Assembly: GCF_007474535.1 (NCBI RefSeq)
Contig: NZ_VKNW01000005.1
Span: forward strand, 186,001 to 250,000
Source: Chryseobacterium echinoideorum
GTDB lineage: Bacteria > Bacteroidota > Bacteroidia > Flavobacteriales > Weeksellaceae
Direction: 5' to 3'
Length of the DNA: 64,000 nucleotides
Below, in pieces: positions 1-9,447 of this stretch. Position 1 is the first letter of the stretch, and every line of letters begins with the position of its first letter. The notes beneath the pieces were generated by a model. That model was given only the letters and a program-made list of their open reading frames with translations, did no database searches and was not told the DNA's origin. A program made the translations under genes and the position numbers.

Positions 1-39
1 AAACAAAAAACAATTGTTTTTTTACTCAGCCACATAATA

Positions 40-987
40 CTAGTTACTATTTAAAGTGAAAACTACTTTAATCGTTTTCAATAGAATTTTTAAATCTAAA
101 AATATTGAATAATTTTTGATATAAAATAGGTCGTACTCTAGTTTTTTGAGATTATCTTTCGGGGTTGCTTTAGGAAGATTCACTTGAGCCCAACCTGTAA
201 TTCCTGGCTTTACTAGATGTCTTAAATCAAAGTATGAATTTTCAGCAACAGATAAGGCAACATATTTTTGTTGCTCAGGACGAGGTCCAATGAGACTCAT
301 GCTTCCATTGAGAACATTAAATAACTGTGGTAACTCATCAATTTTGGTTATTCTGAGAATCTTACCTACAGTTAAAAGTCTATTATCATTATTTTGTGTA
401 AATTCACCGTTATGTTTTAATGTCATCGTTCTTAACTTATATATTTTGAAAGTCTGTAAATTTTTACCTACTCGTTCCTGAGAAAATAGAACTTTTCCAG
501 GAGAGTTAATAAAAACCATAAGACAACCTATTAGAATTACAGGAAGTACCAACGGTATTAAAATAATAGAAAAAATAAGGTCTATAGCTCTTTTGAAAAC
601 GAAATCTCGATTGTTTAAACCTATAGAAAAAATATCATCTGCTAAGTATTCGTTCTCTTTTAACTTAACGAGAGGAATTCTTTTATTTATTTTCTCATAA
701 AACTCATGTACTTCAAATACCTTTATTCCTTGCAGTTTTGCTTCTACAATTTCATTAGTTACATTTTCCGGAAGATGATTTAATTCTGAAGTTTCTATAA
801 TAATGGTTTTAATATTTAATTTTTTAATATAAGTAAAAATGCTTCTTTTACTATTTTCTGAATTATAAAAAAAAGACTTATGAGATTTCTTGAAATTATC
901 TTCTTCTAAAATTTTCAATGTTATATTGCTTATATTTATAAAAAGATATCTTTCATTATATTTTGAAAGATTTAGATAATTCTTCAT
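40..987 (-). CDS. Initiating sugar transferase (polyprenyl-phosphate glycosyl-1-phosphate transferase)
   Basis: Enzymes of this family move a sugar-1-phosphate from a nucleotide sugar to undecaprenyl phosphate at the inner membrane, the first step of surface polysaccharide assembly. Of 315 residues, about 1-125 form a poorly conserved cytoplasmic stretch and a hydrophobic segment lies at about 135-160. The catalytic part carries QERVG (170-174), KLRTM (184-188), DELPQLFN (217-224) and GPRPE (234-238). It is longer than the bare PglC form but lacks the four extra helices of WbaP/WcaJ. It is the last visible gene of the minus-strand locus that starts at wzc. A TATATTTG box (complement of 1035-1042) in the 61-base gap before it could be a private promoter. 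The sugar used cannot be told. Confidence 0.93.
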   Translation of the reverse strand: MKNYLNLSKYNERYLFINISNITLKILEEDNFKKSHKSFFYNSENSKRSIFTYIKKLNIKTIIIETSELNHLPENVTNEIVEAKLQGIKVFEVHEFYEKINKRIPLVKLKENEYLADDIFSIGLNNRDFVFKRAIDLIFSIILIPLVLPVILIGCLMVFINSPGKVLFSQERVGKNLQTFKIYKLRTMTLKHNGEFTQNNDNRLLTVGKILRITKIDELPQLFNVLNGSMSLIGPRPEQQKYVALSVAENSYFDLRHLVKPGITGWAQVNLPKATPKDNLKKLEYDLFYIKNYSIFLDLKILLKTIKVVFTLNSN

Positions 988-1048
988 GCTTACTTATTTC
1001 TCAAAAAATCAATCAGTCGTTGAAACTATTTGTACAAATATAAATAAA

Positions 1049-1795
1049 TTAAAAATATTGCATAGCTTTTATAAACCATCTTTTATAAGTATAATAAAAA
1101 GGCACCTTTATATTATGTTTTTTGAAAGCATCTATAACTTCTTTATTTCCTTTTAAAATATTTTTTAAATTATTATTTGATGTACCTCCTGATCGCATTT
1201 TTAAGATATATTCAGGATAATAATACGATGAGATTTTCCCTTTTTCAAAAAACCTCATCATAAGCTCGAAGTCAGCTGCTATAGAATATTTTAAATCAAA
1301 AACACCCCAACGCTCATAAATTTCTTTCTTTACAAATAAAGTTGGGTGAGCGGGATGCCACCCATTTTTAAATTTATCCTGTAAACCTGTAGTCCATTTT
1401 CTTTGAATCTTGTTTATATCATCTTGATATACATAATAGAGATTAGAAAATAAAGAGTCAATATTTTTATTTTTAAAATTTTTAACAATATTCTCTATAA
1501 CATATTGTGAAGTATACAAATCATCCGAATTAAGAATTCCGATAATGTCTCCTGACGACAATACAATACCTTTGTTCATAGCATCATATATCCCTTGGTC
1601 TTTTTCGCTTATTAAATGTAATCTTCCAGCAAATTTTTTTTCATACTCTTTAATAATATCCAAAGTATTATCCTTAGATCCTCCATCTACAATGATGTAT
1701 TCAATATCTTTGTATGTTTGATTTAATACAGACTCTAATGCTGTTTCTATATATTTTTCACTGTTCCAACAAACTGTAATAATACTAACTTTCAT
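1049..1795 (-). CDS. GT2 family glycosyltransferase
   Basis: Predicted cytoplasmic inverting glycosyltransferase that adds one sugar to the lipid-linked repeat unit. The N-terminal GT-A fold is clear: VSIITVCWN (3-11), VDGGSKDNT (36-44) for nucleotide binding, and NSDD (89-92) in the place of the metal-binding DXD. The segment DQGIYDAMNKG (66-76) is typical of the WcaA/colanic-acid subgroup, and ADFELMMRF further on fits the acceptor side. At 248 residues it is a normal single-domain length. It starts 26 bases after the stop of the neighbouring GT2 gene, so the two are probably cotranscribed. Donor and acceptor are unknown. Confidence 0.9.
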   Translation of the reverse strand: MKVSIITVCWNSEKYIETALESVLNQTYKDIEYIIVDGGSKDNTLDIIKEYEKKFAGRLHLISEKDQGIYDAMNKGIVLSSGDIIGILNSDDLYTSQYVIENIVKNFKNKNIDSLFSNLYYVYQDDINKIQRKWTTGLQDKFKNGWHPAHPTLFVKKEIYERWGVFDLKYSIAADFELMMRFFEKGKISSYYYPEYILKMRSGGTSNNNLKNILKGNKEVIDAFKKHNIKVPFYYTYKRWFIKAMQYF

Positions 1796-1821
1796 ACACT
1801 ATCTTTATTAATACGTTTGAG

Positions 1822-2559
1822 TCAAAAATTATTGTTTTTTCTTTTTTTTAAAAAATGCAATATTGTTTTAAAAAAATAGTATCTAGCTTTTATTTTTTTT
1901 TGTAAACTCCTTTTTCTTAGACTTGAGTTATTTTGATGAATATTATAAATAAGCGTATTATCTGAAATATGGTAGACAGATTTTAAAAGGTTAGCCGTCA
2001 TTGCAATGTATAAGTCATGGGCTTCAATATAACCTGGAAAAGGTAATATAAATTTTAATAAGTTTCTATCTATCATCATTGTACAACCATAATAAGCAGA
2101 TTTACCTAAAAATATCCTTCTAATATTCCCTAAATATTTTGATGAGTTTTCATTTTTAAGGTTATAAAAACTTACATTTTTTTTAGATTGATTATTTATC
2201 TCAAAATTTGAGGCAATCAAGCTTACATTATTTTTTTTTGCTGCTTCAAACATTTTATTTAATCTTCCTGAAATCCAAATATCATCCTGATCAGACAGAC
2301 ATATATATCTATTTTGAGCTTTATAAATAGCTCTCTCAAATGTTTTTACATACCCAAAATTTATCTCATTACAGTATAATTTTATTACATTTGATGTAAA
2401 AGCTTTTATTACTTTGACAGTATCATCTGTTGAACAATCGTCCACTATGATTAGTTCATCTCCATCTACAGATAATTCTTTAAGAATAGATTCTATTTGT
2501 ATTTTTATGTAACTAAAACCATTATAGGATGCCATACATACTGAAACAGGGTCTCTCAT
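1822..2559 (-). CDS. GT2 family glycosyltransferase
   Basis: Second GT2 enzyme of the polysaccharide locus, 245 residues. It shows VSVCMASYNG (5-14), IIVDDCSTDDT (37-47) and SDQDD (89-93), the last in the DXD position. The DQDD form with a following tryptophan (DDIW) is common in rhamnosyl- and galactosyltransferase-like members, but this does not fix the donor. The C-terminus is rich in Lys and Phe and may associate with the membrane. It lies between two other GT2 genes with gaps of 26 and 49 bases, consistent with a single operon. Confidence 0.9.
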   Translation of the reverse strand: MRDPVSVCMASYNGFSYIKIQIESILKELSVDGDELIIVDDCSTDDTVKVIKAFTSNVIKLYCNEINFGYVKTFERAIYKAQNRYICLSDQDDIWISGRLNKMFEAAKKNNVSLIASNFEINNQSKKNVSFYNLKNENSSKYLGNIRRIFLGKSAYYGCTMMIDRNLLKFILPFPGYIEAHDLYIAMTANLLKSVYHISDNTLIYNIHQNNSSLRKRSLQKKIKARYYFFKTILHFLKKRKNNNF

Positions 2560-2608
2560 TTAGCAATTAGATTTTACAAATATTTATAAAATAGTGATAT
2601 ATATTAAT

Positions 2609-3460
2609 TTATTTTCTTCCAAAATAATACCGAATTTTAAGAAATGCTAGACTTTTATTCCTGAATGTTTCTTTTAGTAAATGAGGAAAATCCAGCATAA
2701 AAAATATCAGTATTTTATTTTTATTCTTACTATAACTTTTCAAATCATTTAAGTATATTTTATATCTGTCCAATGATTTTTGCAGATTATTTGAATTACC
2801 TGAAAAATTTTGTTCTAAACGTATATTAATAATTTCAGCTATAATATTTTTATTGTTTATCCTTTCAATAAATTCATGGTCACAAAAATCAATCTTTAAA
2901 CAGGAATCATAGCCGTGATGTTGGAAAAAAAAATTCGTTTGTATCATTAATCCTGAATTTATAGCAGTGATATGTTTCAGCATAATTTCATTTCCAAGTT
3001 TTTTAATTTTGAAAGTGCGGTAAAACCTGTAAATAGAAGGAGATAATAAAGCTTGATTTGAATAAACTTTGGGAAATAATATTTTTTTTGATGTTTCTTT
3101 ACATCTTTCAAAGTATTTTTCAACAAAGTCAAGAGGTAAAAAAGTATCTTGGTCTAAAAAGACGATCCATTCTACTGCATTATTATTTGCAAATTTTGCA
3201 ATATGATTGTATGCTGCTGATATTCCTGTATTTTTAGAGTCCCAAAAGTAAAAAATTTTAATATTTTCAGCTATTTCGAATTCATTTGAGACACTCCAAT
3301 ATTCAAAATCTGTATTATCGTAGATATAAATTATAATATTGTTACAAGAAACTGATTGTTTGAAAGATTCGATTAAACTAATAAATGATTCTGTCTCCCA
3401 AAATTTCTCCCGAAAACAAACAATTCCAAATACCAATGACGACATATTAACGAAATGCAT
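2609..3460 (-). CDS. GT2-like glycosyltransferase (rhamnosyltransferase type)
   Basis: Divergent GT2 protein of 283 residues. The nucleotide-sugar domain is visible as FGIVCFRE (11-18), YIYDNTD (45-51), NTGISAAYN (77-85) and FLDQDTFLP (101-109), where DQD (103-105) would hold the metal. The NTGISAAYN plus FLDQD pairing resembles rhamnosyltransferases of O-antigen loci; that assignment is inference. Two ATG starts are possible, at 3460 or five codons later at 3445; the conserved part begins after the second. It follows the EpsG-like gene after 12 bases. Confidence 0.82.
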   Translation of the reverse strand: MHFVNMSSLVFGIVCFREKFWETESFISLIESFKQSVSCNNIIIYIYDNTDFEYWSVSNEFEIAENIKIFYFWDSKNTGISAAYNHIAKFANNNAVEWIVFLDQDTFLPLDFVEKYFERCKETSKKILFPKVYSNQALLSPSIYRFYRTFKIKKLGNEIMLKHITAINSGLMIQTNFFFQHHGYDSCLKIDFCDHEFIERINNKNIIAEIINIRLEQNFSGNSNNLQKSLDRYKIYLNDLKSYSKNKNKILIFFMLDFPHLLKETFRNKSLAFLKIRYYFGRK

Positions 3461-3472
3461 AAAAATAAAATA

Positions 3473-4546
3473 TTAATAGAATAACCATGACTTATATGGT
3501 TTATAAATATCAACTACATCGATCAAATATACAATCTGTACTATTGAGAAAAGTATAATAAAAGTCCAACCAATAAATTTTGATCTAGGCTCAAACAAAA
3601 ACACTATCATGGGATACAAAATAATTTGAATTACCGAAAACAATTCAAATGTCCTTATAGAGAAAACGTGTGCGGAGGGGCTTAAAATAAAAAAGAAACA
3701 AAGGGATATTACGTGTAATTTAAAAAGGGAGTCAAAAAATTTCACATCCTTGAATTTTGAATAATAAAAACCCAATACGCCTGTAAAAAATAAAGCAAAT
3801 AATATTCTAAAATTAAATATATTGGTTTCCTTTTCTTTCATCCACTCCATCATTTCCAAATATACTTGTACTTTCGGAAAAATACGATCAAGATAAAGAA
3901 GTGTTAAAAAATTTACTTTTGAAACAGCCAATAAAAAACAAATACACAACCCTACATACAAATATTTTATGCTTATTTTATAATAAATAATAAAAAAAGC
4001 TATTATAAATACTAAACTAGATGAATGAAAGAAAAGACACAATAATATCTTTAAAAAAAAAGATTTATAGTTTCTATTATCAATATCATCTAAAGATAGC
4101 AAGAAGATTGCAGAAGCAACACCAGCCCTTATCGTTGTCATTTCCTGCATAATAAAAAGATAACTTAGATAAATGATAATACTTAAAAAGAAAAATGGCG
4201 AATATTTTTTTATAGCAAATAACTTTATACTCACACCTAAAAAAGCAAAAATAAGAAACGATCCTCTTATCATTTCCAATTTAGAATTTACAAAAAAATT
4301 CAATGTATTTGGAATAACATACATACACCATTCTATCTTTTTCTCATCATTTAAAAAGTCTTTTGCATTATCCGGAACATATTTGAAAAGCTTTAAATAA
4401 AACATATAATCATTATCTACATCTAATCTTGTCCCTGCAAAAAGAGCCAAAAATACAATCAGTATGATAACAAAAATATTTTTAAACTTAAAATTTGCTA
4501 TAAAAGCAAAAATTGAAGAAAAAAAGAATAAAAGATAATATAACAT
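3473..4546 (-). CDS. EpsG-like membrane protein, probable polysaccharide polymerase (Wzy role)
   Basis: Very hydrophobic 357-residue protein with about ten predicted membrane segments across its whole length. The signature GTRLDVDNDYMFY (38-50), directly after the first helices, matches the G-R-x-D-x-D-Y pattern of the EpsG family, which is thought to polymerise lipid-linked repeat units on the outer face of the inner membrane. It is the only polymerase-like gene in the locus and sits among the glycosyltransferases, which supports a Wzy role. Wzy proteins diverge strongly, so the call rests on topology, signature and context. Confidence 0.78.
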   Translation of the reverse strand: MLYYLLFFFSSIFAFIANFKFKNIFVIILIVFLALFAGTRLDVDNDYMFYLKLFKYVPDNAKDFLNDEKKIEWCMYVIPNTLNFFVNSKLEMIRGSFLIFAFLGVSIKLFAIKKYSPFFFLSIIIYLSYLFIMQEMTTIRAGVASAIFLLSLDDIDNRNYKSFFLKILLCLFFHSSSLVFIIAFFIIYYKISIKYLYVGLCICFLLAVSKVNFLTLLYLDRIFPKVQVYLEMMEWMKEKETNIFNFRILFALFFTGVLGFYYSKFKDVKFFDSLFKLHVISLCFFFILSPSAHVFSIRTFELFSVIQIILYPMIVFLFEPRSKFIGWTFIILFSIVQIVYLIDVVDIYKPYKSWLFY

Positions 4547-4642
4547 CTTTGGTAATTATTTTAATCATAACATTAGAACTCCTAAGATTAGGAAAATTTT
4601 CACAATATAACTATTGTACTTTAAATATAATATTTATAAATA

Positions 4643-5587
4643 TCACTTTATATTTTTTATAGCATTATAGATAACCCTTAATAGAATTTTTGGAAATAAT
4701 GATAATATGAATAAAAACAATACATTGCAATTGGTATTTCTATAAAAATATCTATAATAACTTCTAAATGAATAAAAATTAAATATACCAGAAATTCTCA
4801 GTTTTATCATATTATTAACCCCAAAAATCTCAGAACAAACACTATGCTTATTAATTACCTTTTCCGCTTCAGAAGTGCTGAAGTTTTGAGGAAAGTGCAA
4901 AAGTGATTGCTCCAAATCTCTAAAAAAAACCTCAAAAACATCATTTTTCCAATAACTTATCTTCTTATTATTAGCAACAATTAGATCCTCATTTAACCAG
5001 TAAAATCTATTTATGTTATCTTTAAAATTACAAAATATCAAACCTAATTGTGGAAAGTTTTTAAATTTTTCAGAAGAAAAATCATTTAATTTCAAATTAC
5101 TTCTCTTATAAATTGTTGCTCCGGACATCGTAAGATGCCAGGAAAAATCATTAAAAATAATTTTGGATTTATTAATAATACCAGTATTAATATGAATATT
5201 TCTGTTCTCATCTTTAAAAGATATAAAATCTGGATCCTCAGACTCAATAATAGATAGTATTTTTAAAATACTACCTTTCTTAATCATCATTGAATCTCCT
5301 AAATACCATATATAATTTGAACTACTAAGTTTTAATGAAGCAATGCAATTTTTGTCATGTCCTAAAGATGGGGTGTTTTTGAAGTAATAAATTTTATTAT
5401 GCTTCTTTTTTAAATCGTTTATAACAATTTTAGTATCATCAGTAGTACTATCATCAGAAACGAAAATAGGAATATCATATTTGATAAGATCTTCTAAAAT
5501 ATTATCAAGATTTTCTTTTAAAATTTCTGCTCTGTTATAAGTAGGAATTACAATGGATAAAATAGAAAGAGTATTATTTTTCATCAT
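4643..5587 (-). CDS. GT2 family glycosyltransferase with atypical DXD region
   Basis: 314-residue GT2 protein with SIVIPTYNRA (11-20) and FVSDDSTTDDT (42-52). Where most relatives have a DXD after the third strand, this one reads WYLGDSM (94-100), leaving a single acidic residue; this is seen in some abequosyltransferase-like members. The last 40 or so residues are hydrophobic and basic and may anchor it to the membrane. Its start overlaps the end of the flippase gene by 14 bases, so the pair is translationally linked. Its substrate is unknown. Confidence 0.85.
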   Translation of the reverse strand: MMKNNTLSILSIVIPTYNRAEILKENLDNILEDLIKYDIPIFVSDDSTTDDTKIVINDLKKKHNKIYYFKNTPSLGHDKNCIASLKLSSSNYIWYLGDSMMIKKGSILKILSIIESEDPDFISFKDENRNIHINTGIINKSKIIFNDFSWHLTMSGATIYKRSNLKLNDFSSEKFKNFPQLGLIFCNFKDNINRFYWLNEDLIVANNKKISYWKNDVFEVFFRDLEQSLLHFPQNFSTSEAEKVINKHSVCSEIFGVNNMIKLRISGIFNFYSFRSYYRYFYRNTNCNVLFLFILSLFPKILLRVIYNAIKNIK

Positions 5588-6935
5588 AATGCCACAATTT
5601 TCTTTTTGTATAAAATATCCATAATGCTATAGGCAGACTAATACAGCTTATTACAAAACTATAAAATAGAATTATTCCCCAAATTCCATGAAGTTTCCCC
5701 AACAGAAAAATTCCAGCTACAATTATTACTGCCATTAATATTGAAAAATAAAGAAATGGTTCTTTTTTATGACATCTTAAATATATTGCCAAACCAGACA
5801 CAAACTGATTTGTAATGACAGAAAAAGCTAAGACATACAAAAGTTTTGGTTCTAGAAATCTTTGAGAAAAGTTTTCAATATATAAGTTTGATACATTTAA
5901 TGCGAAAAGAAAAAATAAAATGCTCACAAAAGAAACGACAGTTGATTGTATTATTGTTTTTTTAAATACCAAATCCAATGTATCAAATTTTTTTTGTGCT
6001 ATAGCTGTTGAAAAAAAAGGTATTTTAGTATTCAGCCAACTTAAAGAAATACTTTGAATACCATTAAAAACAGCCAAAGACAACCCTATTTGCCCAGCTA
6101 CAATGGCTCCTTCTGTCGCAAAAACTATAGGGTTTATAAGTTGATAAATGAAATAACCGCTAATCCAGCTAATAGATATTTTCCATTGAAAAGGCAATAT
6201 TTCTTTAATATAATTAACGCGTTCTGTAATATTATTTTTCCAAATATTAATAATTAATTTCTTCCTATAGCTAAAATATAAAAACAAAGGAATAGCTATA
6301 AAAGCAAGAAAATTAGCTATGGCACTCGAATATAAATGAAATCCGGTTGATAGGAACAGTAATACAAATGCAGCCTGTATAGAATATTGTACTAATCTAA
6401 TCATAGCCACCTCCTTTACTTTACCCAATCCTTCCAAAAAAGATAGTATTGGAATCACTAGTAAATTCAAACTACTGGTCAATACAAGAATAAGCCAAGG
6501 ATAAAACCAATCTACACTATTGTTACCATAATTTTGAAAAAAGATAAAACCTATTACGGTTAAAAAAACAAATAAAAGTATACTTAAAACTGAAAACCAT
6601 TTCACAGAAAGATGTAGCAAGGAACTAACTCTGGAAAGATTTTTCAAGTCTCCATCTAAAGTATACTTATCGCTAAATTTCAGGTTTGCAAATTCATGTG
6701 CCGTAAATTGGGTTATAATACTTGTTAAGCCTAATTCAAAAAAAACCTGAAGAGCTATAATACTTCCAAAAGTATAAAAGTAGCCTTGTTCAAATTTATC
6801 TAAAAATTTAATAACAAAAAGCATACTTAAAAACCCACTACCTCCTTGTATAATTCGGCTGAATGCGGTATAAATAATTGCAGTATCTATTCCTATTTTA
6901 TTTCTAAAAATAGCGATAACCTTATTATTTTGCAT
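5574..6935 (-). CDS. Polysaccharide flippase (Wzx-like, MOP superfamily)
   Basis: 453 residues with about twelve hydrophobic segments, the layout of oligosaccharide flippases that turn undecaprenyl-linked repeat units to the periplasmic side. The N-terminal helix contains TAFSRIIQGGSGFLSMLF (23-40), and a charged loop lies near residues 90-105. Its ATG overlaps the stop codon of wzc by one base (TAATG on the minus strand) and its end overlaps the next glycosyltransferase by 14 bases. The three genes should be made together. No motif gives the substrate. Confidence 0.85.
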   Translation of the reverse strand: MQNNKVIAIFRNKIGIDTAIIYTAFSRIIQGGSGFLSMLFVIKFLDKFEQGYFYTFGSIIALQVFFELGLTSIITQFTAHEFANLKFSDKYTLDGDLKNLSRVSSLLHLSVKWFSVLSILLFVFLTVIGFIFFQNYGNNSVDWFYPWLILVLTSSLNLLVIPILSFLEGLGKVKEVAMIRLVQYSIQAAFVLLFLSTGFHLYSSAIANFLAFIAIPLFLYFSYRKKLIINIWKNNITERVNYIKEILPFQWKISISWISGYFIYQLINPIVFATEGAIVAGQIGLSLAVFNGIQSISLSWLNTKIPFFSTAIAQKKFDTLDLVFKKTIIQSTVVSFVSILFFLFALNVSNLYIENFSQRFLEPKLLYVLAFSVITNQFVSGLAIYLRCHKKEPFLYFSILMAVIIVAGIFLLGKLHGIWGIILFYSFVISCISLPIALWIFYTKRKLWHYDEK

Positions 6936-9283
6936 TATCTAAATTTTTGCCACCATTTTTTTTCGTCAGCACTATAGCCATATCCATATTTGTTACCGTA
7001 ACCAAAGTTTGATTCTTTAACACTATTAAGAACGATTCCAACATTCTTGAGCTTTTCCTCTTTTACCGAATTATTCAGGAATTCGAAATAACTTTTTTCG
7101 GTAACCTCCGATCTGGTAACATAAACAATTGCATCAGATTTATCTGCAATAAGCAGGGAATCTGTTACGAGTAAAAGTGGTGCTGTGTCTAGTACAATAT
7201 ATTTATATTTATTTTCCGCTTTAATAAGTAATAAAAGCTCATCTAGCTTACCATTCTGCAATAGATCTGTTGGGTTTGGTGGAATGGCACCGGAATAAAT
7301 AAAATCACAATTTTCGTTATATCCACTTGGATGAATAATTTCTTGAATGCTCAGACTTTCTCCACCTAAAAATTCAGTTAAACCTTTTGTAGATTTCATA
7401 TTTTCGTTGTAGCGCTGTAACTGAGGGTTTCTGACATCAGCACCTATTACCAACACTCTATCTCGTGAAGAAGCCAAAATAATAGAAAGATTAGTGGATA
7501 CAAATGTTTTCCCCTCTCCTTTAACCGATGATGTAACCATAATTACTTTCCCGGAATCTTTATTCGGAAGCAAAAACTTTAGATTGGTAACAAAAATCCT
7601 AAATGCTTCTGCCATTGGAGAAACATCATTGAAAGACAAAAGAGCATTATCTTTTCTTTTAAGTTTAGGAATTTCTGCCAAAACAGGCAAATCAGTAACC
7701 TTAGAAATATCAGCTCTGCTCAAAATAGTGCTTTGTAATAAGCTTCTTATATAAATTACAGCGAAAGGAACCAATAAGCCTATAAAAAGACTAATTCCTA
7801 AAACAATCATTTTTCTAGGTGCAACAGGTTTTTTAAGAATGAAAGCTCTGTCTATAACTCTTGCTTTTTCAGAGGTTATTTCCATACTGATTGCAGCCTC
7901 CTCTCTCTTTTGCAAAAGGAGTAAATAAAGACTTTCTTTGATCTGTTGTTGTCTTTCTATGCTTCTGAAAAGTTTTTCCTGACCAGGAATTTTACTGATC
8001 ATGCCCGAAGAACTACCAAGTTGACTTTCAACTTTCCTTCGTGCTAATTCCAAAGTCGTCATATTTCTTTGTAAGGACTCAGAAAGCGAAGACTTCATCT
8101 GCTCAATTTGTTTGTTGGCATCTCTTACCAAAGGGTTATCAGGTGTTGCTTCCTGTAAATATCTATTTCTTTGTAAAACCAAAGCATTATACTCTTGAAT
8201 AGCATTTAAAGCTGCATCGTTTTCTAAACCTATATTAACAGGAAGAATATCTCCGGTTCCTTTTCTAATAAGTGAATTTCTCAACAACTTTGTTATCTCC
8301 ATCTGAGTACCGATCTCTAGAATTTGAGCCTTACTCTGTTCTTTCATCTGAAGGTTTATTCTCGCTTCGGTAGGCAAATCCACAATATTATTACCAGATT
8401 TAAAACCTTCTTTCTGGGATTCTACATCTCCAAGCTCTTTTGAAATAATTACAATTCTCTGATCAATAAAATCTTTTGTTTTTTTAGATTCAATATTTTT
8501 ATCGTTGATTGCATAACTGTTATACTGTCTCACTAATTTATTCAGAAAATCTTTTGCTTTATCTTTGTTTTCAAAATCTACTGAAAGGTTGATTATCGTT
8601 CCATCTTTGTCAAGAAGATCCACTTTTAGTGCCTCTTGATAATTATTTACTGCATCTTCAAAACTAGAGTAGTAGAAAAAAAGATCAGACATATCTACTT
8701 TTTGAGGAGCTTTGTAGTTAGGGTTTTTAGTTATGATTATTAAAGCAAAAGGCAGATTTATTGTTCTGCCAAAAGATGTTATTATATCTTTATCAAATTC
8801 ATCCGAGGATAAAATTATTTCATTATTCTTAGTTTTTATTGATATTGGTTTTTTGGGCAATTCAGAATTTTCCTTTTCCTGAATAACATTAATAATAAAA
8901 GGATTTGTTTCCCCGTACAACTCTACGTTTTTAAGGCTTTGTTTAGCATAAAATGTAGTTTGAAAATTAAGATCCTTTAAAGCGTCTTCTACAATTGATT
9001 TTGATTCAAATACCCCTACTTCATTTTCTATGCTGTTTGTTCCCATCCCGCTAAATCCACCTAAACTCTGAAGAACCCCCATATCACCGGAAGCTGCAGA
9101 CATTTTTTTTGCATCTTTAATAAGTACAGATGTTTGAGCTTTGAAAACAGGAGATTTTGATTTGATATAATAAACTGCAGCCAATAAAGCTATAAAAACA
9201 GTCGCAGCAAAATATTTCCAGTTTCTTAAGTATGGTGCGATAAGTTCTTTTATGTTGATTTCTTTCTTGATATTATGATCCAT
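6935..9283 (-). CDS. wzc: Polysaccharide co-polymerase with tyrosine autokinase domain (Wzc-like)
   Basis: Inner-membrane regulator of chain length and export. The 782 residues read as a first membrane helix (24-40), a Wzz domain and a long periplasmic coiled-coil stretch (about 265-470), a second helix (491-513), then a cytoplasmic BY-kinase. The kinase has Walker A SSVKGEGKT (585-593), Walker A-prime VLVIGADVRNP (610-620) and Walker B YIVLDTAP (695-702). The C-terminal tail has the expected tyrosine cluster, Tyr762, 766, 768 and 770. A-prime has Gly before Ala-Asp where many relatives have Asp. It heads the operon. No Wza-type SLBB exporter or cognate phosphatase gene lies next to it, which is unusual. 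Confidence 0.93.
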   Translation of the reverse strand: MDHNIKKEINIKELIAPYLRNWKYFAATVFIALLAAVYYIKSKSPVFKAQTSVLIKDAKKMSAASGDMGVLQSLGGFSGMGTNSIENEVGVFESKSIVEDALKDLNFQTTFYAKQSLKNVELYGETNPFIINVIQEKENSELPKKPISIKTKNNEIILSSDEFDKDIITSFGRTINLPFALIIITKNPNYKAPQKVDMSDLFFYYSSFEDAVNNYQEALKVDLLDKDGTIINLSVDFENKDKAKDFLNKLVRQYNSYAINDKNIESKKTKDFIDQRIVIISKELGDVESQKEGFKSGNNIVDLPTEARINLQMKEQSKAQILEIGTQMEITKLLRNSLIRKGTGDILPVNIGLENDAALNAIQEYNALVLQRNRYLQEATPDNPLVRDANKQIEQMKSSLSESLQRNMTTLELARRKVESQLGSSSGMISKIPGQEKLFRSIERQQQIKESLYLLLLQKREEAAISMEITSEKARVIDRAFILKKPVAPRKMIVLGISLFIGLLVPFAVIYIRSLLQSTILSRADISKVTDLPVLAEIPKLKRKDNALLSFNDVSPMAEAFRIFVTNLKFLLPNKDSGKVIMVTSSVKGEGKTFVSTNLSIILASSRDRVLVIGADVRNPQLQRYNENMKSTKGLTEFLGGESLSIQEIIHPSGYNENCDFIYSGAIPPNPTDLLQNGKLDELLLLIKAENKYKYIVLDTAPLLLVTDSLLIADKSDAIVYVTRSEVTEKSYFEFLNNSVKEEKLKNVGIVLNSVKESNFGYGNKYGYGYSADEKKWWQKFR

Positions 9284-9317
9284 TTTCGGATTAATTATAG
9301 TTTTTTGTGAACGATTG

Positions 9318-9325
9318 CAAATATA
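9318..9325 (-). promoter_or_regulatory. Putative -7 box of the wzc operon
   Basis: Read on the minus strand this is TATATTTG, a match to the Bacteroidota -7 consensus TAnnTTTG, about 35 bases before the wzc ATG. A clear -33 TTG was not found at the usual distance, so support is partial. Confidence 0.4.
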
Positions 9326-9447
9326 TCTATTATTTACTTAAAAAAGCAGTTGTGAGTATCTATATTTTACCATTTTTCCATCTTTTAATAAAAATTTTAC
9401 CAACCATAATAATACAAAAAAAATATCAACCGTAACTCTTCGAATAT

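Noticed and set aside
5..22. 18-bp palindrome of A/T with CAATTG centre near the left edge
   Set aside because: No GC stem and no loop; probably chance in AT-rich DNA, though a weak terminator for the sugar transferase cannot be excluded.
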